This document shows positions 32,082-40,900 of a stretch of 64,000 bases of DNA, piece by piece. How positions within the stretch are numbered: position 1 is the stretch's first letter; each line of letters begins with the position of its first letter. Under the pieces are notes generated by a model. The model was not told where the DNA came from. It searched no databases and saw only the letters and a list, made by a program, of their open reading frames with translations. This DNA is from Gluconobacter cadivus (GTDB lineage: Bacteria; Pseudomonadota; Alphaproteobacteria; Acetobacterales; Acetobacteraceae): NCBI RefSeq assembly GCF_015244745.1, contig NZ_JABCQI010000011.1, positions 1 through 64,000 of the forward strand, in the 5' to 3' direction. The translations under genes and the position numbers were made by a program.

Positions 32082-33364
32082 CTTCAGAACTGACGTCCAA
32101 GCGAGATGGTCTGCGTCCATGGTTGGCGTTGGTTGGTCTTGTGGTTCCGGTCAACCTGATGATGGCACTCGACAAGAACAGCTTCGCGCTCGCTGCTCCG
32201 CGTATCGGACAGACGTTGGGGCTCGATTATGTGCATATTTCTCTAGTGATTTCCGCTCTGTCCTGGAGCTATGCGGTCATGCAGCTGCCTAGCGGATGGC
32301 TGGTACATCGGCTGGGGCCGCGCCGCGCGCTGGGAATGGCATGTCTGTTGTGGTCCTTAACAACGATGCTTATGCCGCTTTCAGCCGGTTTTGTATCTTT
32401 TCTGGTGCTACGCATGGCGATGGGGGCATTCCAGGCGCCGGACTGGAGCGCGAGTGTTGTGGCGGTGCATGACTGGTTTGCTCCTGAGCGGCGATCACGT
32501 GGCAATGCCGTATTACTTGGTGCCCTGTATCTGGGGTCCACTCTCGCCGGCCCCCTGACGACCGAAACGACGCTGATGTTCGGCTGGCAGCGGTGCCTGT
32601 TCGTTTTCGGATGCTTTGGCGCAGTCCTGAGCGTCGTGTGGCTGTTGCTGTTTCGCGATGGTCCGTACCGTCATCGGGAAGACACGCCAGCACTCCTTCC
32701 CGACAAACATGTTGTATATCAACTTGCCACATCAGGAGGCTTCTGGGCTATCGGCGGCTTTTATTTGTGCATGCTGGCAGTTCAGTCCTTTTATCATGTG
32801 ACATTACCTCAATATCTTCTCTCGGCACGTCATCTGTCTTACCGGGAGATGGGCTGGGTATTTAGTTTGCCCTGGTTCTGTCTTTACGGTTCGGTTGTCA
32901 CCAGTGGCTTTGTCAGCGATCGGATCTATGCGCGAACAGGATCGGTTTTTCAGGCCAGGGTGCTGTTTGGTGCTGCAGGAGCCGTAACAAGTGCGCTGTC
33001 TTTGGAAGCTGCGGCCCTCTGTCACGGGACTATCGCCTCGGTAGTGTTGCTTTGCGCCGCGTTGGCAGCTCTTGGTCCGTGTCAGGTGTCGATCTGGACT
33101 CTGGCACAGGAACTGACCCGTCATCATGCTGCCGTGGTCGTTGGGTGGGCTGGATTCTGCGGGAATCTCGCTGCGGGTGTTGTGCCAGTTCTGACGGCTC
33201 ATCTTCTTAAAACTGGGCTGAGCTGGCCCAATGCATTGCTTTTACCGTGTCTACTCGGTGTGCTCGGAGCAGTGTGCTGTCTGCTGACAGGATATTTCGG
33301 GCAGATCGATGAATGCCAGAATACATCTTCAAGTAATACTTCACGGGAATCGTATGATGTCTGA
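32078..33364 (+). CDS. MFS transporter (ACS-like family)
   Basis: The 428-residue protein has 12 hydrophobic segments and the MFS loop motif GWLVHRLGPRRALGMACLLW between TM2 and TM3. The N-terminus (VVPVNLMMALDKNSFALAAP) and SWSYAVMQLPSGWL recall anion:cation symporters for organic acids. It overlaps the amidase gene upstream and the small gene downstream. It likely moves the substrate across the inner membrane after the TonB receptor brings it into the periplasm. Confidence 0.88.
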   Translation: MTSELTSKRDGLRPWLALVGLVVPVNLMMALDKNSFALAAPRIGQTLGLDYVHISLVISALSWSYAVMQLPSGWLVHRLGPRRALGMACLLWSLTTMLMPLSAGFVSFLVLRMAMGAFQAPDWSASVVAVHDWFAPERRSRGNAVLLGALYLGSTLAGPLTTETTLMFGWQRCLFVFGCFGAVLSVVWLLLFRDGPYRHREDTPALLPDKHVVYQLATSGGFWAIGGFYLCMLAVQSFYHVTLPQYLLSARHLSYREMGWVFSLPWFCLYGSVVTSGFVSDRIYARTGSVFQARVLFGAAGAVTSALSLEAAALCHGTIASVVLLCAALAALGPCQVSIWTLAQELTRHHAAVVVGWAGFCGNLAAGVVPVLTAHLLKTGLSWPNALLLPCLLGVLGAVCCLLTGYFGQIDECQNTSSSNTSRESYDV

Positions 33365-33773
33365 AATTTTCAATGGTGTATGGATGATTGAAAATGCCTC
33401 TTCTTCATGGAGCGATGGAAAATTTCCTCCCGATATGAGCTTACGCCTTTGGCTCAATTTTCAAGACGGGCGGCTGATTTATCACTCGGAAAACAATACT
33501 GATAAAAGCCAGCCTGTCAAAATGCTCGACTATGATACGCCCCTGACCGGAGAAAGCAGCCCACTGCGGGGGAGTGCACGGTTTGACAGTGTACGTGTTC
33601 GCCAGATCTCGGAACGGGAATTCGAAATTTTGGAGATGCTTGGAGACGACGTTGTCGTAGCGGCATATTGGCGTTTTTCAGACGATGCAAAAAATCTCTG
33701 GCGCTGGGGAGTCGGAAAATCTCCGGAAGGGCGCTCTCGATCTTATGAAGAACTGTTTATCCGCCAGAATTAA
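33354..33773 (+). CDS. Small hypothetical protein ending the MocR-linked operon
   Basis: The 139-residue protein (MMSEIFNGVWMIENASSSWS) overlaps the transporter gene by 11 bases, so it is part of the operon. It is rich in Trp/beta-type stretches (SLRLWLNFQDGRLIYHSENN, VVVAAYWRFSDD, RWGVGKSPEG), suggesting a lipocalin- or beta-barrel-like soluble fold. No signal peptide. I do not recognise a family. Whether it binds the operon's substrate is open. Confidence 0.65.
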   Translation: MMSEIFNGVWMIENASSSWSDGKFPPDMSLRLWLNFQDGRLIYHSENNTDKSQPVKMLDYDTPLTGESSPLRGSARFDSVRVRQISEREFEILEMLGDDVVVAAYWRFSDDAKNLWRWGVGKSPEGRSRSYEELFIRQN

Positions 33774-34193
33774 GCTTTATCGATTGGAGGAAAGATCGCA
33801 TTTCCCAAAACTATGAAAGCATGCCAGAAAAGCAGTTTCATAAGGGTTTGTGGCGCCCGGTAGGCGCGAAAGCGCAAGGACAGTATTAGACAGCATGAAA
33901 AAACAGCTCTTCTAACGGAGATTGCCATACAACGTCGCGGCAAACGCAGAGTAAAAAGTCATTACCTAGAACCATCAATCAATCCGGCATACCGTAAAAC
34001 CAGGCGTCTAGGACACAATCAACGCTTCTTTAATCTCTTTGATTCAGAATATTGAAAATTCTGTTATGTTATGAAAATCAAGTGTTTCTCATAAAGGGAA
34101 TGCAGTCACAATTTTAAAAAGAAGATTTTGAAAAATTATAAAATATTATAGACCAATCAGAAAATAGAATATTATAAATATGGAGACACTAAA
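33774..34193. other. 420-bp non-coding stretch, AT-rich towards the right
   Basis: No convincing frame, RNA or repeat seen. The last 150 bases are strongly AT-rich and precede the efflux lipoprotein gene, so they probably contain its promoter. Confidence 0.6.
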
Positions 34194-35768
34194 TTGATAA
34201 AACGCAAAAGAGGGGCGTTTTTAATAGCTTCATTAATAATTTTTTTATCAGGATGCGCGACGTCAGAATTGGATACAGCACCCTCCAGTCCTGATCATCC
34301 ATGGACCCCTAATGTCACGTCTGGAGGTGTCATTATTCCTGGAAAAGAGAAAAGGATCTCCGCTTTATCTCTACCTGGAAAATATACCCTTCCTTCCAAT
34401 CCAAACGCGGCTATTGAGGGGAGTGCGCCATTAATCAATAACCAGAAAAAAACTCCCTATAATTTAGCGGAGTTAATTGATATTTCGCAGTCTTCTAATC
34501 CTCAAACGAGGAAAGCATGGAATACCGCACGGGATGCTGCACTGGCCGTTGGCATCATTAAGAGTACCTATCTTCCAACGTTGACGGCGACTGTTGTAGG
34601 GGGTTGGTCTCGGGCAAGAAGTCAGACTACAGAAGCCTCTCTGAATGCGGATGACTATGGATCCATCGGCATTAACGGCACCCCGAGGCGGGGAAGCTCA
34701 GGTACAGCTGAGGTACAAACTGTAGGCTTGCGCTGGTTACTGTTTGACTTTGGACGAAGAGAGGCATTGATTCGCGCCGCACGCCAAGCCCAGCTGGCTA
34801 CAAATGTTTTATTCACAGGTGTACATCAAAAAATAATCTATAGCGTTACCACTGCCTTCTATACGCATGCAGCGGCATCCACCCGGGCACAACTCTTGCA
34901 AACTGCTCTCGAAAACGCAGAGCATGTGCAGGCTGCAGCCGAAGCGAGGCTGAAGCAGGGGCAGGGAACAATTATGGATGTCACTCAAGCACGGCAGATT
35001 ACGGCTCAAGTTAATCTCCGTCTTGTGCAAGCTGAAGGTGAAGAACAGAATACCTATCTGGCGTTACTTAATAATATGGGTGTTTCAACAAACTCACACC
35101 TCGATCTTGAAGACGTATCGGGTCGTCCTCTATCGTTAGAAGACGTTCGTTTGAGCGATGAAGTGGTTAAGGCCGCGGTTGGACGTCGTCCTGATGTATT
35201 GGCCGCTTATGCTGCAACACGTTCTGCCAAAAGCCGAATTTCTGCAGCGCGAGCGGCATTTCTTCCAAGTATTTTTATGACCGGCAATGTGGCATATTCA
35301 ACGGGAAGAACGAGCCTGACCTCCATCCCGAGTGCCAGCGATAGTGTTTCTCCTACTCTTAATCTTTCAGGAAATCGCTTTAGCACTTTAATTCTTGGCG
35401 GTATTAGCGTGCCTATTTTTGACGGCGGTCTGCGCGCTGCCATTGTCAAACGTGCACAAGACCAAGAAGATAGTGCAGAGGCTACTCTTCAGCAGACAGT
35501 TAATGGCGCCGTCCAACAGATCGTTTTGGCGGAAAATGCTCTTCATACCAGCCTTCAGGCCTACGAAGCAGCCTCTAAACTCCGCGTGGCATCGCAAACG
35601 AATTTCGATGCAGCTTTATTGTCGTATCGCGCAGGGACAGGATCTGTGACGCAAGCGGAGTTAGCGCAAAATGGACTTCTTGATGCCAATATCAGTCGTT
35701 CAGACGCTTATTATGCGGCTCTGATTGCAGCTGCGGGGCTGGCTTTTGGAACAGGCTCGCTGGGCTAG
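34194..35768 (+). CDS. Outer-membrane efflux lipoprotein (TolC/NodT family)
   Basis: The 524-residue protein starts with TTG at 34194, supported by GGAG eight bases upstream and lack of a nearby ATG. A lipobox (IIFLSGCA) ends the signal sequence. Two TolC-type repeats follow: ELIDISQSSNPQTRKAWNTA ... IDVT-like GTIMDVTQARQITAQVNLRL, and VKAAVGRRPDVLAAYAATRS ... GGISVPIFDGGLRAAIVKRA, the family's best-known motif. It forms the outer duct of a tripartite pump or type I exporter. No membrane-fusion or inner-membrane partner is adjacent, so its partner is elsewhere. Confidence 0.88.
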   Translation: MIKRKRGAFLIASLIIFLSGCATSELDTAPSSPDHPWTPNVTSGGVIIPGKEKRISALSLPGKYTLPSNPNAAIEGSAPLINNQKKTPYNLAELIDISQSSNPQTRKAWNTARDAALAVGIIKSTYLPTLTATVVGGWSRARSQTTEASLNADDYGSIGINGTPRRGSSGTAEVQTVGLRWLLFDFGRREALIRAARQAQLATNVLFTGVHQKIIYSVTTAFYTHAAASTRAQLLQTALENAEHVQAAAEARLKQGQGTIMDVTQARQITAQVNLRLVQAEGEEQNTYLALLNNMGVSTNSHLDLEDVSGRPLSLEDVRLSDEVVKAAVGRRPDVLAAYAATRSAKSRISAARAAFLPSIFMTGNVAYSTGRTSLTSIPSASDSVSPTLNLSGNRFSTLILGGISVPIFDGGLRAAIVKRAQDQEDSAEATLQQTVNGAVQQIVLAENALHTSLQAYEAASKLRVASQTNFDAALLSYRAGTGSVTQAELAQNGLLDANISRSDAYYAALIAAAGLAFGTGSLG

Positions 35769-35893
35769 CTCATGTTGACAAAACATCCGACCTAGAGCGC
35801 ATTCCTGATTGTCTCCATCTACAGATATGTGTCCGTGCCTTCGAGCGCGCTCCGACGAAAGGACGCTGGAAGCCACCTGAAGGCATTTTAGGT

Positions 35894-36679
35894 TTATGAC
35901 ATCGGGAATGGTGGCTGGCCGTTTGATGCGGTCACGCCGCCATCCACGGGCATGATGAGACCTGTGATGTAGGACGCGTCGGCGCTCGCTAAAAATGTAA
36001 TGGCGGCGGCCATATCTTCTGGTTCTCCCAAGCGCTGTAATGGCACCCGATCTTCCACACTTTTGACGAAGCCTTCGTCCTTAACCGCTTCTGCCGTCAT
36101 GGCCGTACGTGTGACGGAAGGACAGATTGCGTTGACGCGCACACCCTTTTTGCCGTGGTCCATGGCCATGACGCGGGTCAGGTTCACCACGCCTCCTTTC
36201 GCGACATCATAATACGCCGTATTCCAATCTCCTCGCATGCCAGAAACCGAAGCGGTGTTGACGATGTTGCCTTTCGCTTTGATCAGCATGGGGAGAAATG
36301 TACGGCTAACGTTGAGAGTGCCGGTGAGGGTTGTCGCGCAGACGGTGCTCCAGGTTGCCAAATCGCAATCCAGAACGGTGCCCATAGCAGTCACTCCAGC
36401 GTTATTCACCAGAACGTCAAGTGTTCCAAACTGCTTCTCGACAAATTTATAGAGATCCTCAACCTGTTCCGGAGCAGAAATATCCGTCAGGGATGGCACG
36501 GCATATTTCGGGTCCAGCACCTTTGTAACGTCATCAAGCTTTGCCTTGTCCCGATCAACGAGGAGGACATGAGCGCCCTCGTCAAGAAACCGAAGCGCTG
36601 TAGCGTGCCCAATCCCTGAGGCCGCGCCCGTCACGAGAACCTTCTTATCCTTGAAACGCGATAATCCGTGAATAGACAT
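35894..36679 (-). CDS. Short-chain dehydrogenase/reductase
   Basis: The 261-residue enzyme from the ATG at 36679 (MSIHGLSRFKDKKVLVTGAA) has TGAASGIGHA for NAD(P) binding, DVLVNNAG, catalytic Ser in NTASVSG and YDVAKGG (Tyr-x-x-x-Lys), and ends with the PVDGGVTASNG signature of classical SDRs. It is a soluble oxidoreductase. The substrate is unknown. The frame extends 33 codons further upstream without family features, so the shorter start is chosen. Confidence 0.88.
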   Translation of the reverse strand: MSIHGLSRFKDKKVLVTGAASGIGHATALRFLDEGAHVLLVDRDKAKLDDVTKVLDPKYAVPSLTDISAPEQVEDLYKFVEKQFGTLDVLVNNAGVTAMGTVLDCDLATWSTVCATTLTGTLNVSRTFLPMLIKAKGNIVNTASVSGMRGDWNTAYYDVAKGGVVNLTRVMAMDHGKKGVRVNAICPSVTRTAMTAEAVKDEGFVKSVEDRVPLQRLGEPEDMAAAITFLASADASYITGLIMPVDGGVTASNGQPPFPMS

Positions 36680-37056
36680 GAATGCTTTCCCTACACAGTT
36701 CAGGAGATAAAGCGCTGTCGTCCCGGATGGTTGCCACAATAAGACACTCGGCCTGCCTGACGACAAACCGTCATCCATCGTGGAGATGGGGTGTTGGCCA
36801 TTGTCATTCTGACATCGCGCATTACCGTCGCTGCGTGCGTAGGGCTAATGCATAGCGTGGTGGCTGTCATTCGCATGGCCTTAAGCGCTGCGCTGGGTCA
36901 TAGCACACGCTTCCTTGTCGTTGGCTGGGCAGGAAGCGTATTGCTTTCCTACTCCGCAATCAGCTTCTTCAGCCGATCAATTCCACGTTTTCGGCAATCA
37001 ATATACCTTCCAACAGCACCGTCGCGCTTTCAGAATGATGATAGCTCTGCGCGTCT
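36680..37056. other. Intergenic stretch between dehydrogenase and lipoprotein genes
   Basis: A plus-strand frame with hydrophobic start spans part of it (36791-37141), but it overlaps the lipoprotein gene and shows no known motif or good ribosome site. I see no supported gene; the left end should hold the SDR promoter. Confidence 0.5.
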
Positions 37057-37251
37057 TTATTCGCCATGCGAGGCCGCGCATTTTTGCTGCAGTCGCTGCA
37101 TGGCATCGGGGGACATTGGTGCAACCATCATGGCCCTGTAACTCATGCAGGCAACCGTTTCATGCTCTGGAGGCTTACTAGAGCCGCCAGAACAGGCATT
37201 CAGAACGAAAGCCAGAGAAGCTATAGCAAACAGGCGCAAAACACTTCTCAA
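37057..37251 (-). CDS. Small lipoprotein (64 aa)
   Basis: The frame starts at TTG 37251 with MRSVLRLFAIASLAFVLNAC, a clean lipoprotein signal with LNAC lipobox. A short Gly/Ser linker and 35 residues with two more cysteines (VACMSYRAM, LQQKCAASHGE) follow, possibly a disulfide. The start codon overlaps the stop of the glyoxalase-fold gene (TTGA), so it is likely translated by coupling. Function unknown. Confidence 0.65.
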   Translation of the reverse strand: MRSVLRLFAIASLAFVLNACSGGSSKPPEHETVACMSYRAMMVAPMSPDAMQRLQQKCAASHGE

Positions 37252-37646
37252 ACCTGATAAAGTTCCAGAGGAAGACCGTCTGGGTCTGAGAAAAAAGTGA
37301 AAAGGCGGCCTGTATACGGATCTGTTCGAACAGGCTCCGATTCCACACCATGACGCTCAAGATGCTGCACCACTGCAGAGATGTCCTGAACACGAAAAGC
37401 CAAGTGCCGTAGGCCACAAGCTTCTGGCCGCGATATCCGAGGAGGAGCCGCCGGAAAGGAAAAGAGTTCGATTTGCGCGTCACCAACCTTGAGGTCGCAC
37501 TTCCAGGAGTCGCGTTCGGCACGAAAATTTTCAGCGAGGACGGGGAAGCCCAGCACGTCAACGTAGAAATGTCGGGAACGCTGATAATCGGACGCTATGA
37601 TCGCAACATGGTGGAAACCTAAGATGCCTCCTGAAGTCTGCTCCAT
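37248..37646 (-). CDS. VOC-family (glyoxalase-like) protein, YaeR/GloA2 type
   Basis: The 132-residue protein from the ATG at 37646 (MEQTSGGILGFHHVAIIASD), preceded by GGAGGA eight bases upstream, has HHVAI, YQRSRHFYVDVLGFPV, LRHLAFRVQDI and the ending FSDPDGLPLELYQV. These match single-domain VOC metalloenzymes. Metal ligands would be His18-like in FHHVA, Glu in IELF, His in LRHLAF and Glu in PLELY. The closest style is E. coli YaeR. The exact reaction is unknown. Confidence 0.85.
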   Translation of the reverse strand: MEQTSGGILGFHHVAIIASDYQRSRHFYVDVLGFPVLAENFRAERDSWKCDLKVGDAQIELFSFPAAPPRISRPEACGLRHLAFRVQDISAVVQHLERHGVESEPVRTDPYTGRLFTFFSDPDGLPLELYQV

Positions 37647-38108
37647 TTGGTCTGTCCTCCACACAACATGATCAGATCAGTAGTAATGCCACGATCTTTC
37701 CATATCTACCATTTAGGCGGCAGTTTACCGGTCCGTGCTCTTCCGTCTAGATCGCGGAGGCCGATGTCACCCCTGTCCAGCAAGAAGTCTGGGGACGGGC
37801 CGTAATCTCGCCTGCTAAAGCGTATTGATTAGCGGCCGAGTACATCACAAGCTTGGGGCATAGCACATAGTGCAAGTGGTGAAGGCAAGAAGCTGATAAA
37901 TTCTGCTCACGCCTTCACCTCGGACATACAGGAAACTCACAGTGTTTTCTGCAAGCGCTCACTCGTTGCCGGTCACTATATTATGGCTCACCCATAAATG
38001 CTCCGACTACGGGAATTCCTACAATGCAGCAACGACCACAATATCGAGAAGCATTTGCTCAGCCTCTTATCAGTTGATGACAGACGCCCTCAAGCTGGCT
38101 GTTCGCAC
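37647..38108. other. 460-bp stretch without supported gene
   Basis: No gene, tRNA or insertion end could be supported here. The frames that exist are shadows of the dehydrogenase to the right or short open runs. The left end holds the promoter of the glyoxalase-like gene. Confidence 0.5.
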
Positions 38109-38870
38109 TCAGATAGCCTGGCCGCCGGAAACCTCGATCCGCTGTGCATTGACCCAACGATTGTCTTCGGACAGCAGCGAGGCAATCATCGGGCCGATAT
38201 CATCCGGAACTCCAGGACGTCCAAGCGCAGTTGCTTCCGCGATATGGCGGGCCACCTCCGGATTGTCCCGTACTACACCGCCTGAAAAATCCGTCTGGAT
38301 AGCGCCCGGGGCAATTGTATTCACGGCAATGCGACGCGAGCCGAGTTCCTTGGCCATGTAACGTGTCATAACTTCCACCGCCCCTTTCATGGAGGCATAA
38401 GAGATACGGCCAGGGTAAGAAAAACGGGTCAACCCGGAAGAGATGTTCACGATCCGACCGCCATCTGCGATTAATGGCAGCAACGTTTGCGTCAGGAAGA
38501 GAGGACCTTTCACGTGAACACGATAAGCGGCGTCAAGATCCTCCTCCGTCACCTCGCCGAACAGGCCGCTATGCGACGTCCCTGCCATGTTGATGAGGTA
38601 GTCGAAACGCTCAACGCCCCAGTCGCCCAGCACGCGTTGAATCTCATTGGCAAAAGCCGGAAACGTGTGAATGTCGGCAGTGTCGAGTTGTAAGGCCACA
38701 GCGCGAACCCCGCTGCGTTCTACGCTGGCGACAACCGTGTCAGCAGCAGCCTTATTAGCGTGGTAAGTGAAGATCGACGAAATACCACGTCGGGCCAGCG
38801 CCTCGACAGTCGAACGCCCGAGGCCTCGGCTTCCGCCGGTGAGGAGGGCAATTGTTTTGACTTCAGGCAT
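38109..38870 (-). CDS. Short-chain dehydrogenase divergent from a LysR regulator
   Basis: The 253-residue enzyme has LLTGGSRGLGRSTVEALARR for cofactor binding, DYLINMAG, NISSGLTRFSYPGRISYASM then K for Ser-Tyr-Lys catalysis, and the end ...QRIEVSGGQAI. The lack of an Asp after strand two and the basic residue (YHANK) suggest NADPH. The gene is divergent from a LysR regulator 102 bases away, which very likely controls it. Substrate unknown. Confidence 0.9.
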   Translation of the reverse strand: MPEVKTIALLTGGSRGLGRSTVEALARRGISSIFTYHANKAAADTVVASVERSGVRAVALQLDTADIHTFPAFANEIQRVLGDWGVERFDYLINMAGTSHSGLFGEVTEEDLDAAYRVHVKGPLFLTQTLLPLIADGGRIVNISSGLTRFSYPGRISYASMKGAVEVMTRYMAKELGSRRIAVNTIAPGAIQTDFSGGVVRDNPEVARHIAEATALGRPGVPDDIGPMIASLLSEDNRWVNAQRIEVSGGQAI

Positions 38871-38971
38871 GGGACTCTCCGTTTGGTGGGAGCCCCATAT
38901 TGCTCATCCTATCGACCGTTCGATAAGATCGTCCTTTCCGAAAGCATTGTTTTGCATCATGGAACAATCCC

Positions 38972-39871
38972 ATGGACAGGCTTGCCACGCTCGATCTTTT
39001 TATCCGCATTGTTGATCGCGGCAGTTTCAGTGCTGCAGCCGCTGCCTGTGGCGTTTCGCGGCCGGTCGCGACCGCTGCGATCAAGGCGCTGGAGAGCAGG
39101 CTTGGCACCCGATTGCTACAACGTTCGACCCGGCACGTCCGGCCTACGGTGGAAGGAACCGCCTATTATCGGCGCTGCATCGCGATCCTGGCTGATCTCG
39201 AGGACGCGGATCGTGAAGCGGCTGGAACTGTTTCCGGCATTTTACGCGTGGACGTCGTCGGCTACCTCGCGCGCACCATCCTGCTGCCGGCGCTGCCCGA
39301 TTTTCTCATGCGGCATCCCGCCCTGACCGTCCATCTCGGAGAGGGCGAACGGTTTGTCGATCTGGTCCGGGAGGGGGTGGATTGCGTCGTGCGGGCCGGC
39401 CCTCTTGCTGACAGCGACATGGTGGCCCGCCCCCTGGGGGTGATGGAAGAAATCACCGTGGCCAGCCCGGACTATCTGGCGCGGCATGGAATGCCCACGA
39501 CACCGGAGGACCTTCAAGGCCATCAGATGATCGGTTTCGTATCGTCGCGCACCAGCCAGCCCCTGCCGCTGGAGTTCACGCGCGGAGACGAAGTGATCGA
39601 GATCATACTGCCGACGCAGTTGTTGGTTAGTGGCGCTGAAACCAGTGCCGCGGCCACGCGGCAAGGCTTTGGCCTTGTGCAGGCACCACGTTACCGCTTC
39701 ATTGATGATCTCGCGAATGGCAGGTTGATTGAAGTTTTGCCCGATTTTCCCCCGACACCCACACCGCTCTCGGTGCTCTATCCGAGCAACAGACAGCTTT
39801 CTCCGCGTGTGCGTGTCTTCGTTGACTGGTTGGTGGAAATTATCGGCTCGGGGCTCCTTCCGAGCGGGTGA
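38972..39871 (+). CDS. LysR-family transcription regulator
   Basis: The 299-residue protein has the LysR winged helix (LATLDLFIRIVDRGSFSAAA then AACGVSRPVATAAIKALESR and LGTRLLQRSTRHVRPT) and a periplasmic-binding-type effector domain (VDVVGYLARTILLPALPDFL onward). It belongs to the DsdC/CrgA-like style common beside oxidoreductases. Divergent placement from the SDR gene points to that as target. The effector is unknown. Confidence 0.92.
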   Translation: MDRLATLDLFIRIVDRGSFSAAAAACGVSRPVATAAIKALESRLGTRLLQRSTRHVRPTVEGTAYYRRCIAILADLEDADREAAGTVSGILRVDVVGYLARTILLPALPDFLMRHPALTVHLGEGERFVDLVREGVDCVVRAGPLADSDMVARPLGVMEEITVASPDYLARHGMPTTPEDLQGHQMIGFVSSRTSQPLPLEFTRGDEVIEIILPTQLLVSGAETSAAATRQGFGLVQAPRYRFIDDLANGRLIEVLPDFPPTPTPLSVLYPSNRQLSPRVRVFVDWLVEIIGSGLLPSG

Positions 39872-39900
39872 GGTGTGCCGCGAGAAGCCCGGCATTGACG

Positions 39901-39945
39901 GAAGCAAACCCGTTGTTTTCGAGTAATATTATGGCGGTTTGCTTC
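39901..39945. repeat. 10-bp inverted repeat between convergent genes
   Basis: GAAGCAAACC (39901-39910) and GGTTTGCTTC (39936-39945) are perfect complements around a 25-base loop. It lies between the ends of convergent LysR and SDR genes and could stop or protect both messages. Confidence 0.5.
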
Positions 39946-39977
39946 TCGGAAACATCCAGCACTGATCTCCAAAGAGA

Positions 39978-40805
39978 TCAGCCGTCTGTCGATAGGGTTA
40001 ACTCTTCCCAGTCCGCAATTTCCTTTTCCAGACGAGAGAGACGGTCACGAACCAGTTGCAGAGCATCACTCCCCAAAAGGAGTTGAGGTGGAGGCGTGTC
40101 CGACGCGATGAGTTGAAGCACTGCCGCGGCGAGTTTCGCTGGATCGCCCAGTTGTCTGCCGTTCTTCTCGTGTCGAGCGGCCCGGATAGGGTCGAACAAA
40201 GTATCATAGTCCCCGATCGAGCGCTCAGTCCGCACCATCGAACGCCCGGCCCAGTCTGTGCGGAACGATCCGGGGCACAATGCGGTGACATGAACGTCAA
40301 ACGGCGTCATTTCCGCGCGCATGACCTCTGAAATCCCCTGTAAAGCGAATTTGCTACCACAGTAAGACGCCAAGCCCGGCATGGTGATGAGACCACCCAT
40401 CGATGTCACGTTCACGATATAGCCGCCACGGCGTTTGCGAAAGCGCGGCAGGAAGGCTTTGGCGACTGCAATGGCTCCAAAAACATTCACGTCGAACTGG
40501 TGCCGCATTTCCTCTAAAGGGGATTCCTCCAGAATACCTTCATGGCCATATCCGGCATTGTTGATGAGCACGTCGATCGGACCGTGATCTTCTTCTGCCT
40601 GTGCGACAATGGCGGGAATACGATCGAACTCGGTGACGTCACACAGGACTACGCGGATATCCGGGAGTTGCTCCAGTAACGATGCTCTTGCGGTTGGCGA
40701 GCGGACTGTACCAATCACCCGATGACCGGCTTCAAGGGCAGCCCGGGCGATGGCCAACCCGAAGCCTGAATTGGCGCCTGTGATGAAAAAAGTATGCTTT
40801 GTCAT
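39978..40805 (-). CDS. Short-chain dehydrogenase divergent from an AraC regulator
   Basis: The 275-residue enzyme from the ATG at 40805 (MTKHTFFITGANSGFGLAIA) has TGANSGFG, DVLINNAGYGHEG, NVTSMGGLITMPGLASYCGS then K for Ser-Tyr-Lys, and a longer C-terminus typical of the 'oxidoreductase, SDR family' group with 17-beta-HSD-like style. Basic residues after strand two (GTVRSPTAR) favour NADP(H). It is divergent from an AraC regulator 95 bases away, likely its activator. Substrate unknown. Confidence 0.9.
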   Translation of the reverse strand: MTKHTFFITGANSGFGLAIARAALEAGHRVIGTVRSPTARASLLEQLPDIRVVLCDVTEFDRIPAIVAQAEEDHGPIDVLINNAGYGHEGILEESPLEEMRHQFDVNVFGAIAVAKAFLPRFRKRRGGYIVNVTSMGGLITMPGLASYCGSKFALQGISEVMRAEMTPFDVHVTALCPGSFRTDWAGRSMVRTERSIGDYDTLFDPIRAARHEKNGRQLGDPAKLAAAVLQLIASDTPPPQLLLGSDALQLVRDRLSRLEKEIADWEELTLSTDG

Positions 40806-40900
40806 GGCGTTGCTCTGTCTGGTTGTATTCACGCCTTGACCAATAATATTGAACCGGCGCCTTATCTATTGCAGTTCCTCTAATATTCTTGCCTGATCCT

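Noticed and set aside
36791-37141. Plus-strand frame with a hydrophobic beginning
   Set aside because: It overlaps the lipoprotein gene antisense, has a poor start region and no recognisable family; treated as non-coding.
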